64,000 nucleotides of DNA from an uncultured Gammaproteobacteria bacterium (lineage in GTDB: Bacteria > Pseudomonadota > Gammaproteobacteria > Steroidobacterales > UBA11654), in NCBI GenBank assembly GCA_902595845.1, contig CACJRN010000001.1:198326-262325 (forward strand). The letters run 5' to 3'. Positions 1-8,240 of the stretch are shown here, in pieces (the first letter of the stretch is position 1; every line of letters begins with the position of its first letter). The position numbers and the translations under genes are program-made. Below the pieces are notes generated by a model. That model saw only the letters and a program-made list of their open reading frames with translations, did no database searches and was not told the DNA's origin.

Positions 1-1
1 T

Positions 2-1753
2 TTTCTCATTATGGATGGAGTTACCCCTGATAATGAGGGCAGAGGTTATGTTCTAAGAAGAATAATCAGAAGAGCATTGAGGCATGGTCATGATCTTGAA
101 ATTGAATCCCCATTCTTTTTCAAGCTTGTAGATGTTTTAGCAGGAGAAATGGGGCAAACATATCCAGAGCTACTCAATAAGAAAGATTACATAGAGCGAA
201 TCATCTTGATGGAAGAAGAGAGATTTGCTGCAACGCTTTCACAGGGAATGAGTTTATTACAGAAAGAATTTGACCGATCAAATGATGAAATGATATCGGG
301 TGAATTCGCATTCAAGTTATATGACACATATGGCTTTCCGTTAGATATGACTGTCGATATTGCGAGAAGTGTATCACGAGCTGTTGATCTTGAAGGTTTT
401 GAAAAGGCTATGGAAAGGCAGAGAGAATTAGCAAGGAGAGCGAGTAAATTCCAGAAAGACGATTCTTTTAGCCTTAATCATGATTTGAAAAGTGAATTTC
501 ATGGATACAAAGTTTTAGAGACTGACAGCAAGATCATTGGGATTTTCGGAGAAGATGGCTCTGATATCCTTCGTCAAGGAGAATTCGGGCAAGTCATTTT
601 AGATAAGACACCATTTTATGCTGAAAGCGGAGGACAGGTGGGCGATCAAGGATCTTTTAGTTCTGATGCCAGTATTTTTGAGGTCATCGATACCCAGTTC
701 TCAGGCAATGCATATTCCCATTTTGGGACTGTGTCTAATGGCCAAATTTCGGTTGGAGACAAGATTACGGCATCTGTAAATCCTGTCAGAAGAAAATCAA
801 TTACATTGAATCATACTGGCACCCATATGTTGCATAGAGCTTTGATGATGGTTTTAGGCGAGCATGTGCAACAAAGGGGGTCTTTAGTTGATGATGAAAA
901 GATCAGATTTGATTTTTCTCATCATCAATCACTAACAGGAAGCGAAATTAGAGAAATAGAAACAATTGTGAATGAAAAAATTGATGAGAATATTGATGTT
1001 CAAACAAGTATCATGAAGCATGATGAGGCGATTGAGTCAGGAGCGACGGCTCTTTTTGGTGAAAAATATGGAGATGATGTAAGAGTATTGGATGTTGGAG
1101 ATTTTTCAAAAGAGCTGTGCGGTGGAACACATGTCGAAAACACAAATGAAATTGGAATATTTAAAGTTGTTTCTGAATCAAGTATATCTTCAGGAACAAG
1201 AAGAATTGAGGCAATAACAGGAGATAAAGCTTTGAAGTGGGCAAAAGAGACAGAGCATCTGGTTGAATCACTGACGGATCTACTCCAAACCAGAAGAGAG
1301 GATGTCACCACTAAAGTTGAATCCTTATTAGATTCAAATAAAAAACTGCAAGCTGAAATAAAACAACTGAAGTCAAAGATTGCATCAGGACAATCTGTTG
1401 CAGACATGGATAGCTCGGAAAAAATCAATGGAATCAACTACTTATATAAAGAACTAGAGAATGATATTGAACCAAGCGTAATGCGTGGTGCTATTGATCA
1501 GTTTAAAAGTAAGTTGAAATCAGGAGTGATCATTCTTTCTTCTATAAACCAGAAAGGAAAGGTGACATTTACAATTGGCGTAACTGATGATTTGACATCA
1601 AAGATAGAAGCAAAATCAATTGCTGAAATTATTTCTTCCGCTCTGGATGGAAATGGAGGCGGGAAAGGTAACTTTGCTCAAGCAGGCGGATCTGACTCTA
1701 AAAAAATTCCTGCTGCTTTGGACTCTATCAGAGAATTATTGTCACAAGTTTAA
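2..1753 (+). CDS. alaS: Alanine--tRNA ligase, C-terminal two thirds (5' end outside window)
   Basis: Charges tRNA-Ala with alanine and edits mischarged Ser/Gly in the cytoplasm. The reading frame is open from base 2 (F-L-I before the first Met), and the opening segment DGVTPDNEGRGYVLRRIIRR is the AlaS motif that follows the catalytic core. About 290 N-terminal residues of a roughly 875-aa protein are therefore missing to the left. The editing-domain metal motif NHTGTHMLH lies near nt 808-834 and its partner CGGTH near nt 1120. The glycine-rich C-Ala signature GNGGGKGNFAQAGG closes the protein. Truncation is due only to the window edge; nothing suggests a broken gene. Confidence 0.97.
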   Translation, partial: FLIMDGVTPDNEGRGYVLRRIIRRALRHGHDLEIESPFFFKLVDVLAGEMGQTYPELLNKKDYIERIILMEEERFAATLSQGMSLLQKEFDRSNDEMISGEFAFKLYDTYGFPLDMTVDIARSVSRAVDLEGFEKAMERQRELARRASKFQKDDSFSLNHDLKSEFHGYKVLETDSKIIGIFGEDGSDILRQGEFGQVILDKTPFYAESGGQVGDQGSFSSDASIFEVIDTQFSGNAYSHFGTVSNGQISVGDKITASVNPVRRKSITLNHTGTHMLHRALMMVLGEHVQQRGSLVDDEKIRFDFSHHQSLTGSEIREIETIVNEKIDENIDVQTSIMKHDEAIESGATALFGEKYGDDVRVLDVGDFSKELCGGTHVENTNEIGIFKVVSESSISSGTRRIEAITGDKALKWAKETEHLVESLTDLLQTRREDVTTKVESLLDSNKKLQAEIKQLKSKIASGQSVADMDSSEKINGINYLYKELENDIEPSVMRGAIDQFKSKLKSGVIILSSINQKGKVTFTIGVTDDLTSKIEAKSIAEIISSALDGNGGGKGNFAQAGGSDSKKIPAALDSIRELLSQV

Positions 1754-1880
1754 TAGCAGAAAATTACTAATTCTAGGCTCTAAAACCCATAAAAAATATC
1801 CCCAATAGCGAGATAATTTCGCAGTTATTTCTTTTTTTATGTTTTGTAAATCCAACCATTTTATTCAGACGAAATCACAG

Positions 1881-1982
1881 ATGAATCTTACAAAAAAGAC
1901 AATTATGGACTTACGATTAACAGAATTTTTATTACTAATTTTTAGTGTATTTTTAGTGGGTGAAATCTTAGGACTATTCTAA
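1881..1982 (+). CDS. Possible 33-aa single-span membrane peptide
   Basis: A short ATG-initiated frame reads MNLTKKTIMDLRLTEF followed by a strongly hydrophobic stretch (about residues 16-33) and stops 1 bp before the convergent SDR gene ends. The basic start and hydrophobic tail fit a small inner-membrane peptide. There is no convincing Shine-Dalgarno sequence (only gacga upstream) and I recognise no family. It lies in the 230-bp gap behind alaS, where chance AT-rich frames tend to look hydrophobic, so it is tentative. Confidence 0.25.
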   Translation: MNLTKKTIMDLRLTEFLLLIFSVFLVGEILGLF

Positions 1983-1983
1983 A

Positions 1984-2700
1984 TTAAGGAAGAATATCCT
2001 CCCCATCCCAAGCTATACATTTTCCAGAATCATCAATATCTAAGGAGTCAATAACTGATGACAGTTTTAATACAGAAAAATCTGCAGAAAATATTTTCGA
2101 ATCTTCTAGATTCTTTTGAAAAGGTTGAGATAGGAGACTATCCACTGTACCGGGATGTAGGCCGATAACAACTAATTCCTTGTTGTACCTTCTCAGCTCA
2201 ATCGAAAGATTCTTTATCACCATATTTAGGGCAGCCTTTGAGGCCCTATATGAATACCACCCTCCTGACCTATTGTCAGTAATACTTCCAACCCTTGCAG
2301 AAAGAAATGCAAGGGTTGATTTATCATTCTTTTTTAGTTTTTTATAAAAGCTTCTTGCAATCAATGTTGGTATCAAAGTATTTATCCTAATGGTCTCTAG
2401 AAATTGATCGCTTGAAACCTCTTCGATTCGTTTCTCCGGCATGAAACTCTCATTATGTAGGATGCCAATGGAAACAATTATTTTATCGAAAAAATCGTTA
2501 TCAAATTTATTTGCAGCTTGAAAAACTGAGTCCTCATTGAAATCATCTAAGAGAATTTTGACTAAACCACTCTCATCAATATCAAAATCATTACGAGTAA
2601 AAGCATATACATCTGATTGTTTTTGATAGTGAGCACATAAGGCTTGCCCAATAGATCCGTTTGCACCAAATATGGCAATTTTTTGTTTTTGTTTTTTCAC
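1984..2700 (-). CDS. Short-chain dehydrogenase/reductase (CsgA/C-factor-like)
   Basis: A cytosolic NAD(P)-dependent oxidoreductase of the classical SDR fold, 238 aa. The N-terminal nucleotide-binding motif is GANGSIG (residues about 13-19) and the catalytic pair is YSYRASK (Tyr-x3-Lys, about residues 152-158), preceded by a Ser-rich strand. Overall layout resembles the C-factor-like SDRs that lack a long C-terminal substrate loop. Substrate is unknown. It is convergent with alaS and separated by a terminator from the next gene, so it is probably transcribed alone. Confidence 0.8.
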   Translation of the reverse strand: MKKQKQKIAIFGANGSIGQALCAHYQKQSDVYAFTRNDFDIDESGLVKILLDDFNEDSVFQAANKFDNDFFDKIIVSIGILHNESFMPEKRIEEVSSDQFLETIRINTLIPTLIARSFYKKLKKNDKSTLAFLSARVGSITDNRSGGWYSYRASKAALNMVIKNLSIELRRYNKELVVIGLHPGTVDSLLSQPFQKNLEDSKIFSADFSVLKLSSVIDSLDIDDSGKCIAWDGEDILP

Positions 2701-2756
2701 AAACTACTTTTCGTAAATAGTCTATTCAAAGATTCTTTGATCCATCTAAATCGAAT

Positions 2757-2785
2757 AAAAAAAAGCGCCTAGAGGCGCTTTTTTT
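2757..2785 (-). terminator. Rho-independent terminator, bidirectional
   Basis: The stem GCGCC/GGCGC (2765-2769 with 2774-2778, loop TAGA) is extended by A-runs on the left and T-runs on the right. It can therefore end transcripts on either strand. It sits just downstream of the minus-strand membrane protein gene at 2804-3211 and most likely ends that transcript, shielding the SDR gene. Confidence 0.85.
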
Positions 2786-2803
2786 ATAAATGGATAAAAG
2801 ATT

Positions 2804-3211
2804 TTATTTTTTCATCCAAGTTTGTGCCAATTGCATTAGCACAATTGATCCAAGGAATAGACACTGAATGAGATTGATACTCGGTGCATTTGCAGTCGCA
2901 GCAATTAATCTGTCAGCTGCTGGTCCAATCTCCACTCCTGAAGCTTGTAAAGCATTGAATACTTCAGCAACGTCCTTAAAAAGTTGTCCACCAGCGGTCA
3001 TATTACCAAATGTAAACATGGCCACTGAAAGACAAAAGACTGTTGTCAGTATTTTACCTATAAGCTTTGTATCAGGATTATTGTAAATATTATTTGTAAA
3101 TCGAAAACCAACCCAGATAAGAAATGCACAGGCTGCAAAGTAAATTGCATTGGATACCATAAAAAGACCCATGAGGTTCCACATATCCATAACATTCTGA
3201 TTTAACTCCAT
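2804..3211 (-). CDS. Small integral membrane protein of unknown function
   Basis: A 135-aa protein with about three predicted membrane helices (roughly residues 13-36, 50-72 and 112-132) and a polar alanine-rich loop between the second and third. No catalytic motif or known domain is recognised. The start is supported by an AGAGGAG ribosome-binding site about 10 nt upstream. The gene is divergent from the cupin gene across an 80-bp promoter region and ends at a strong terminator, so it appears monocistronic. Confidence 0.7.
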   Translation of the reverse strand: MELNQNVMDMWNLMGLFMVSNAIYFAACAFLIWVGFRFTNNIYNNPDTKLIGKILTTVFCLSVAMFTFGNMTAGGQLFKDVAEVFNALQASGVEIGPAADRLIAATANAPSINLIQCLFLGSIVLMQLAQTWMKK

Positions 3212-3291
3212 AATTGTTGTACTCCTCTAATAGTTTTAATTTCTTTTATATAATCATATAAACGATGATATTTAAATTAAGAGGAAGCAAA

Positions 3292-3816
3292 ATGAGAAGA
3301 ATAGTCACAGGTCATAATTCAGATGGTAAGTCTGTCATTAAAATTGATGGGCCGCCTTCAAGAAGCATTGGAGAGGATGTTGGTGGTTTGTTTGAGATAT
3401 GGAATACAGACGGTGAAGCCATTGAAAGCAAGGATCAGATTGACCGTGCTGATATAGATATCATTCTATCTCCAACCAAAGGAGGTAGTAAATTTAGATA
3501 TTTTAAAATTAACCCGACACCTGAGGGCGTTCCAATTGAGATGCTTGAATCTCTTGCAGCAGAAGCATTTAAGAAAATCGGCGCCGAACATGAAAGGGTT
3601 GATACAACTCGGCATCCAACAATGCATAAAACTAGAACAATCGACTATATTATTTTGTTAGATGGTGATGTGACATTACTATTGGACGAAGATGAAGTCT
3701 CATTAAAGCCATTCGATGTGGTGGTTCAAAGAGGCACAAATCATGCATGGATTAATAACGGAACTGAGCCAGCCCTGTTCATTGCTGTGTTAATAGATGC
3801 ACAGATAAATGAATAA
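3292..3816 (+). CDS. Cupin-domain protein
   Basis: A 174-aa cytosolic protein whose C-terminal half is a single cupin barrel. The strand pattern TIDYIILLDGDVTLLLDEDE, then KPFDVVVQRGTNHAWINNG, carries the second cupin motif with its histidine (TNHAW). Residues about 60-110 include HPTMHKT, which may supply further metal ligands. I chose the ATG at 3292 because AAGAGGAAG lies just upstream; an upstream ATG at 3265 would place that site inside the gene. Small cupins of this type are often attached to catabolic or flavonoid-like pathways, but no substrate can be assigned. Confidence 0.75.
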   Translation: MRRIVTGHNSDGKSVIKIDGPPSRSIGEDVGGLFEIWNTDGEAIESKDQIDRADIDIILSPTKGGSKFRYFKINPTPEGVPIEMLESLAAEAFKKIGAEHERVDTTRHPTMHKTRTIDYIILLDGDVTLLLDEDEVSLKPFDVVVQRGTNHAWINNGTEPALFIAVLIDAQINE

Positions 3817-3898
3817 TAATATTCTGATTATCCGATATAATTAGCTCCCAAAATAAGGGTAAATAATAGAAAACGAACACATTATTTTGAGAGACAAA

Positions 3899-4489
3899 AT
3901 GGCTAAATCACTCACGCACATACCTGAGAAATTTCGTGCAAATCATCCGGTCTTTTTACAAAAGATAGGTAAATTCTTTCTGTCAATTACAGGATGGAAA
4001 TTCAAAGGAGATATACCAAAGGATGATCGAATCTTACTGGTGGCTGGACCTCATACTTCTAATTGGGATTTTTTCTTGGCTTTAGCATTTATATTTGGCT
4101 TAAATCTGAATGTTTATTGGGTCGGCAAACATACTTTATTTAAAAATGGATTCTCAAAACTCATGAGAAAATTAGGAGGAATTCCTGTCGATAGAGCATC
4201 GCCAGAAAAGTTAATGAATGATGTTTCAACAATTATCAAAAAACACCAAGGAGTAATCATTGCCATTTCACCAGAGGGAACAAGAAAGAAAGTAAAAAGG
4301 TTGAAATCAGGTTTTTTACGAATTGCTAAGACGACAAATAGCCAAATCTTACTTGCTGGGATTGATTTTGAATCAAAATTAATACATCTGGGTAAATTAT
4401 TTCAACCAACAGGTGATACAGAGAATGATTTATCAAATGTGCATAACTATTTCAGGCAATTTAAGGGCAAAAGACCAGAATATTCTTAA
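3899..4489 (+). CDS. PlsC-like lysophospholipid acyltransferase family protein
   Basis: A membrane-associated acyltransferase of the 1-acylglycerol-3-phosphate acyltransferase superfamily, 196 aa. The catalytic H-x4-D box is HTSNWD (about residue 50), and the substrate-binding PEGTR box follows (ISPEGTRKK, about residue 125). Length and the TSNWD variant fit the small acyltransferase subgroup better than canonical PlsC. I prefer the ATG at 3899, with GAGAG in front, over a TTG four codons earlier. The acyl acceptor is not deducible. Confidence 0.8.
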   Translation: MAKSLTHIPEKFRANHPVFLQKIGKFFLSITGWKFKGDIPKDDRILLVAGPHTSNWDFFLALAFIFGLNLNVYWVGKHTLFKNGFSKLMRKLGGIPVDRASPEKLMNDVSTIIKKHQGVIIAISPEGTRKKVKRLKSGFLRIAKTTNSQILLAGIDFESKLIHLGKLFQPTGDTENDLSNVHNYFRQFKGKRPEYS

Positions 4490-4502
4490 GAATTTAGACA
4501 CT

Positions 4503-4532
4503 TTAAGATAATTACATCTATTGAGGTATAAT
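4503..4532 (+). promoter_or_regulatory. Sigma70-type promoter of tRNA-Ser
   Basis: TTAAGA (4503-4508), an 18-nt spacer and a perfect TATAAT (4527-4532) lie 17 bp before the tRNA. A second TATAAT-like hexamer overlaps downstream. The transcript probably continues through the tRNA into the monooxygenase-like gene at 4658. Confidence 0.6.
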
Positions 4533-4548
4533 CTATAATTCAAGTTAA

Positions 4549-4639
4549 GGAGAGGTGGCTGAGTGGCTGAAAGCGCTCCCCTGCTAAGGGAGTATACGTT
4601 AATAGCGTATCGAGGGTTCGAATCCCTCTCTCTCCGCCA
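4549..4639 (+). tRNA. tRNA-Ser(GCU)
   Basis: A 91-nt class II tRNA with encoded CCA. The acceptor GGAGAGG pairs with TCTCTCC. The anticodon stem CTCCC/GGGAG holds loop CTGCTAA with anticodon GCT at 4583-4585. The long variable arm and the T arm GAGGG-TTCGAAT-CCCTC are intact. It decodes AGC and AGU. Its 3' end is only 18 nt before the next start codon. Confidence 0.97.
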
Positions 4640-4657
4640 GAAAACCAAGGAGTCAAT

Positions 4658-4960
4658 ATGAAAAGTCTAGTTATTGCTACTTTCCCAGCACAAGCCGGTA
4701 AGCTTGAAGAGTTAAAGCAGTTATTCAGAGATGCATTAGCTGATACAAGGGCATTTGATGGGTGCATATCCATAGATGTGCATGTAGAGAAAGACACTGA
4801 AACCATTCATCTGATTGAGTATTGGGAATCTTTAGATCATTATGAAGCATACCTTCAATGGAGGATTGAGAATGGGCTAGCCGAACTACTTAATCCAATT
4901 CTTGAGGGTGGTGCGGAAGGTCTAAAAATCATTAAATGTGGTCAAAAAGAAGATATCTAA
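4658..4960 (+). CDS. Antibiotic biosynthesis monooxygenase (ABM) domain protein, YgiN-like
   Basis: A 100-aa cytosolic dimeric alpha+beta barrel protein. The N-terminal strand SLVIATFPAQAGKLEEL, the central CISIDVHVEKD and the IHLIEYWES segment are the usual ABM pattern. Members act as quinol monooxygenases, heme-degrading enzymes or cofactor-free oxygenases, and the actual substrate is unknown here. AAGGAG at 4647-4652 fixes the start. The ribosome-binding site immediately follows the tRNA-Ser 3' end, so the mRNA is probably released by tRNA processing. Confidence 0.8.
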   Translation: MKSLVIATFPAQAGKLEELKQLFRDALADTRAFDGCISIDVHVEKDTETIHLIEYWESLDHYEAYLQWRIENGLAELLNPILEGGAEGLKIIKCGQKEDI

Positions 4961-4975
4961 CAATAACTTTTAGGT

Positions 4976-6685
4976 ATGAAAAATAGCTATTTCATACTGC
5001 TTTCACTTCTATTCTCCTTTGAATGCGTCATAGCGAGTTCCTCTGAAGGGCTGACAATATACAAAGCAAAGGAGATTGTAACGCTCGACCAGACAATTTC
5101 TTCAGCAGATTCTGTACTAATCAGTAATGATCGAGTGCTCGCAATCAGCTCTATCAAAGATTTAAAAGATAGATATCCAGAAGCAAGCATCAATGATCAA
5201 TTTAAGAATGATGTAATAGTTCCAGGTTTTATAGAGCACCATATTCACCCTTTCTTATCTGCCATCACAATGAATGCTGAAATCATTGCAATAGAGGGAT
5301 GGAATTTGCCAAACAATCAGTCCCAAGCTTATCGAGATCGAGATTCCTACTTGAAAAGGCTGTCAGATATTGAAAAGAGAATGAAAGATGATAAACCACT
5401 CGTTACTTGGGGATTTCATCATTACTTTCATGGCGATTTAACAAGAGATGATTTGGATTTGATTTCAAGTGAAAGACCCATTTTGGTTATGCATCGGTCT
5501 TATCACGAATTCATTTTAAACACACCTGCATTGGAATATTTCGATATCACCAGAGATTTTGTTGAATCCCTTGATGAAGAAGCAAGAATGTATGCGGACT
5601 TTGATAAAGGGCACTTTTCCGAACAAGGAATGATTTCAGTTTATCCAAAATTGCTGAAATATCTTGGAAGGCCAGAATACTTATTATCTGGTTTGCAGTT
5701 GACAGAAGATTACTTGCATCAAAATGGCGTGACAATGATTGCCAATCCAGGAGCATGGTTGATCGAGCCAATACAGAAAGCAAAGAATCTAATTTTAGGC
5801 GATGAAAACACTCCTTTTCGCTCATTCTTTATTCCAAGCGCACTCATTCTTTCTGAAGAGCATGAGGTTTCAGAACTCATTGAAGAATCTAAGAAGCTAC
5901 TTGATTGGGGAGAAGGAAAAGTCGAATATTTACCGAATAGAATTAAATTATTTGCTGATGGAGCCATGTACTCTCAAAATATGGTTTTGAGCGAAGGTTA
6001 CTTGGATGGGCATCAAGGTGCTTGGTTAATGCAGGAAGGGCTTTATCGATCTGTTTTTAAGCTATTTTGGGATGAGGGATATCAAATTCACATTCATCAA
6101 AATGGTGATGAAGCATTGGATTTAATTTTAGATGTTCTTGAAGAGAACATGGAAATCAATCCCAGAGAAGATCATCGAACAACCATTGTTCACTTTGGAA
6201 TCTCTAGGGCAGATCAAATGGAGCGTGTGAAATCTTTAGGCGCCATCATCAGTGCGAATCCCTACTATGTAACGGCACTCTCTGATTTATATAGCAGAAA
6301 GGGTATTGGCCCCGAAAGGGCGCTTGAGATGGTCCGTCTTGGGGATGTTGATCGAGCTGGCATTAGGTTTGGACTTCATTCTGATATGCCTATGGCACCA
6401 GGATCACCTCTAGATTTAATGCATGCTGCTGTTAATCGAATCAATTTTGCAAACGAAGTAGCAGGCCCAAATCAAAGAGTCAGCCCGATAGCAGCATTGA
6501 GGGGCGTGACACTCGATGCAGCATTTATCATGGGCTTGGAAGATGACTATGGCAGCATCAGTGAGGGTAAATTGGCTAATTTCACAATTCTTTCTGAAAA
6601 CCCCTTAACCGTGAATCCTGAAAGAATTAAGGATATAGATGTAATCGCCACCATTGTAGAAGGGAAGCACTATCCCATTAATTAA
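4976..6685 (+). CDS. Exported amidohydrolase, family 3 (YtcJ-like)
   Basis: A metal-dependent hydrolase of 569 aa. It has a signal peptide (hydrophobic residues about 5-20, possible cleavage near IASSS), then the N-terminal beta-sandwich and the HxH metal motif in PGFIEHHIHPF (about residues 83-93). HIHQNGD (about residue 373) and HSDMPMAPGSP (about residue 464) give the later metal and catalytic residues typical of amidohydrolase 3. Probably periplasmic, acting on N-acyl or amide substrates that cannot be specified. It starts 15 bp after the ABM gene and its stop overlaps the selO stop by 4 bp. Confidence 0.88.
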   Translation: MKNSYFILLSLLFSFECVIASSSEGLTIYKAKEIVTLDQTISSADSVLISNDRVLAISSIKDLKDRYPEASINDQFKNDVIVPGFIEHHIHPFLSAITMNAEIIAIEGWNLPNNQSQAYRDRDSYLKRLSDIEKRMKDDKPLVTWGFHHYFHGDLTRDDLDLISSERPILVMHRSYHEFILNTPALEYFDITRDFVESLDEEARMYADFDKGHFSEQGMISVYPKLLKYLGRPEYLLSGLQLTEDYLHQNGVTMIANPGAWLIEPIQKAKNLILGDENTPFRSFFIPSALILSEEHEVSELIEESKKLLDWGEGKVEYLPNRIKLFADGAMYSQNMVLSEGYLDGHQGAWLMQEGLYRSVFKLFWDEGYQIHIHQNGDEALDLILDVLEENMEINPREDHRTTIVHFGISRADQMERVKSLGAIISANPYYVTALSDLYSRKGIGPERALEMVRLGDVDRAGIRFGLHSDMPMAPGSPLDLMHAAVNRINFANEVAGPNQRVSPIAALRGVTLDAAFIMGLEDDYGSISEGKLANFTILSENPLTVNPERIKDIDVIATIVEGKHYPIN

Positions 6686-8139
6686 GTTCCACAGAATGTT
6701 TGAGTGACTTGCTCATCTTCTTTGGCTGGGAGGGCATAATCTTCCTTATTTTTCTGATCCAAAAATGGATTTGCGGTGACTTCCAATAACTCGTCCATGA
6801 TTTTATGAGTATTATTTTCCTGATATTCTCTGATCGCCCTTTCGATCATATGATTTCTGGGGATATAGATTGGATTTATAGAGTTGAGATTCTCAACGAG
6901 ATTTTCATCTATATTTCCCTTTTCTTTTTTCAATAATTTCTTCCATTTCTGAAGCCAGTCTTTGGGTTCTTCATGATTATCAAAACATTTTAGGAAGTGA
7001 TCATCATTGCCCTTAATCGCAGAGGAGAGAGACCTAAACGTTAGGGTAAAATCGGCACCATTTTGATGCATGATGGATAGTAAGCTCTTAATAAGCTCAT
7101 TACTCTCTTTTGTTTCCCTAAGGACAATCTTCTTTGTCATCTCTATATTGATTCTTGCGTTCACATCTTTTGAGAAGTTCTCGAGTGATTCTCTTATGAC
7201 TTCTTCTTTCTCATTGTCATCCCCGTCCATGATTGGAAGTAGGCAGCCCGCTAAGCAGGATAAATTCCATAATCCAATTTTTGGTTGATTGCTATATTTG
7301 TATCTTCCATGTCTATCAATGGAGCTGAATACTGTATTAGGATCATATGCTTCCATAAATGCACAAGGACCATAGTCTATTGTCTCACCTGATATTGAGA
7401 AATTGTCAGTATTCATCACACCATGTATGAAGCCAATGCTCATCCATTTTGATATCAAAATGGATTGTTTTCTGGCTATGGCATCAAAAAGAAGTAAGTA
7501 CTTATTCTTTTGATCAAAAATATTGGGATAAAGTCTTTTAATTGAAAAGTCTGCAAGCACTCTAAGGTTTTCTAAATCTTGCCTGGCTCGGAAAAACTCA
7601 AAAGTTCCCACTCGAATCAGGCTATTTGAAACTCTTGTAAGAACGCCCCCTTTCAAGGCCGTTTCCCTATAGACATTCTCGCCAGTAGAGATTGCTGCCA
7701 ATGCTCTTGTTGTAGGAATACTCATTGCATGCATGGCTTCACTGATGATGTATTCCCTTATGACGGGGCCAATAGCAGACCTGCCATCACCTTGCCTAGA
7801 AAAAGCTGTTACTCCTGAGCCTTTGAGCTGAATATCATTGAGCTTACCGCTCTTGTCATAGATCTCTCCTATCAAAATTGCTCTTCCATCACCCAATTGA
7901 GGAACAAAGTTTCCGAATTGATGACCGGCATAAGCCATTGCTATCGCTTCAGCATCCTTGGGAACTGTATTTCCAGAAAAATATTCAAGCAATTGCATTT
8001 CATCAGAGGTATCTATGGATAATTCATTCGCAAGTTCATAATTTATAGAAAGCATCTTTGGTTTACTGACAGGTGTCGGCCTAGTTGACCTATGAAAATC
8101 TTTTGGTAGCTCAGAGTAGGTATTTTGTATATTTTCCAT
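6682..8139 (-). CDS. selO: Protein adenylyltransferase SelO (YdiU family)
   Basis: A pseudokinase-fold enzyme that transfers AMP from ATP to Ser/Thr/Tyr of target proteins and is linked to redox stress. At 485 aa the length matches the family. Conserved pieces visible are QLKGSG and RQGDGR (nucleotide-binding loop), HAMSIPTTRALA, and the metal-binding HGVMNTDN...DYGP segment (about residues 240-262). The C terminus TFCGT has a Cys where eukaryotic SelO carries selenocysteine and E. coli ends in CSS. It is convergent with the amidohydrolase and likely monocistronic. Confidence 0.93.
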   Translation of the reverse strand: MENIQNTYSELPKDFHRSTRPTPVSKPKMLSINYELANELSIDTSDEMQLLEYFSGNTVPKDAEAIAMAYAGHQFGNFVPQLGDGRAILIGEIYDKSGKLNDIQLKGSGVTAFSRQGDGRSAIGPVIREYIISEAMHAMSIPTTRALAAISTGENVYRETALKGGVLTRVSNSLIRVGTFEFFRARQDLENLRVLADFSIKRLYPNIFDQKNKYLLLFDAIARKQSILISKWMSIGFIHGVMNTDNFSISGETIDYGPCAFMEAYDPNTVFSSIDRHGRYKYSNQPKIGLWNLSCLAGCLLPIMDGDDNEKEEVIRESLENFSKDVNARINIEMTKKIVLRETKESNELIKSLLSIMHQNGADFTLTFRSLSSAIKGNDDHFLKCFDNHEEPKDWLQKWKKLLKKEKGNIDENLVENLNSINPIYIPRNHMIERAIREYQENNTHKIMDELLEVTANPFLDQKNKEDYALPAKEDEQVTQTFCGT

Positions 8140-8240
8140 TCGTTAATTTTCAGTATTTGTTTTAGGCCCAGAAGTTTTCGATCAATAGAGAGTATTAATT
8201 TATACTAAATGCCAAGATAAGCACACTGTGAAATGACTTT

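Noticed and set aside
1000-1437. 145-aa minus-strand frame inside alaS
   Set aside because: Antisense shadow of a confidently identified gene, serine-rich with no domain pattern.
4433-4806. Minus-strand frames containing RERDSNPR and GERGIRTLD across the tRNA-Ser gene
   Set aside because: These are the well-known spurious proteins produced by translating the antisense of tRNA-Ser.
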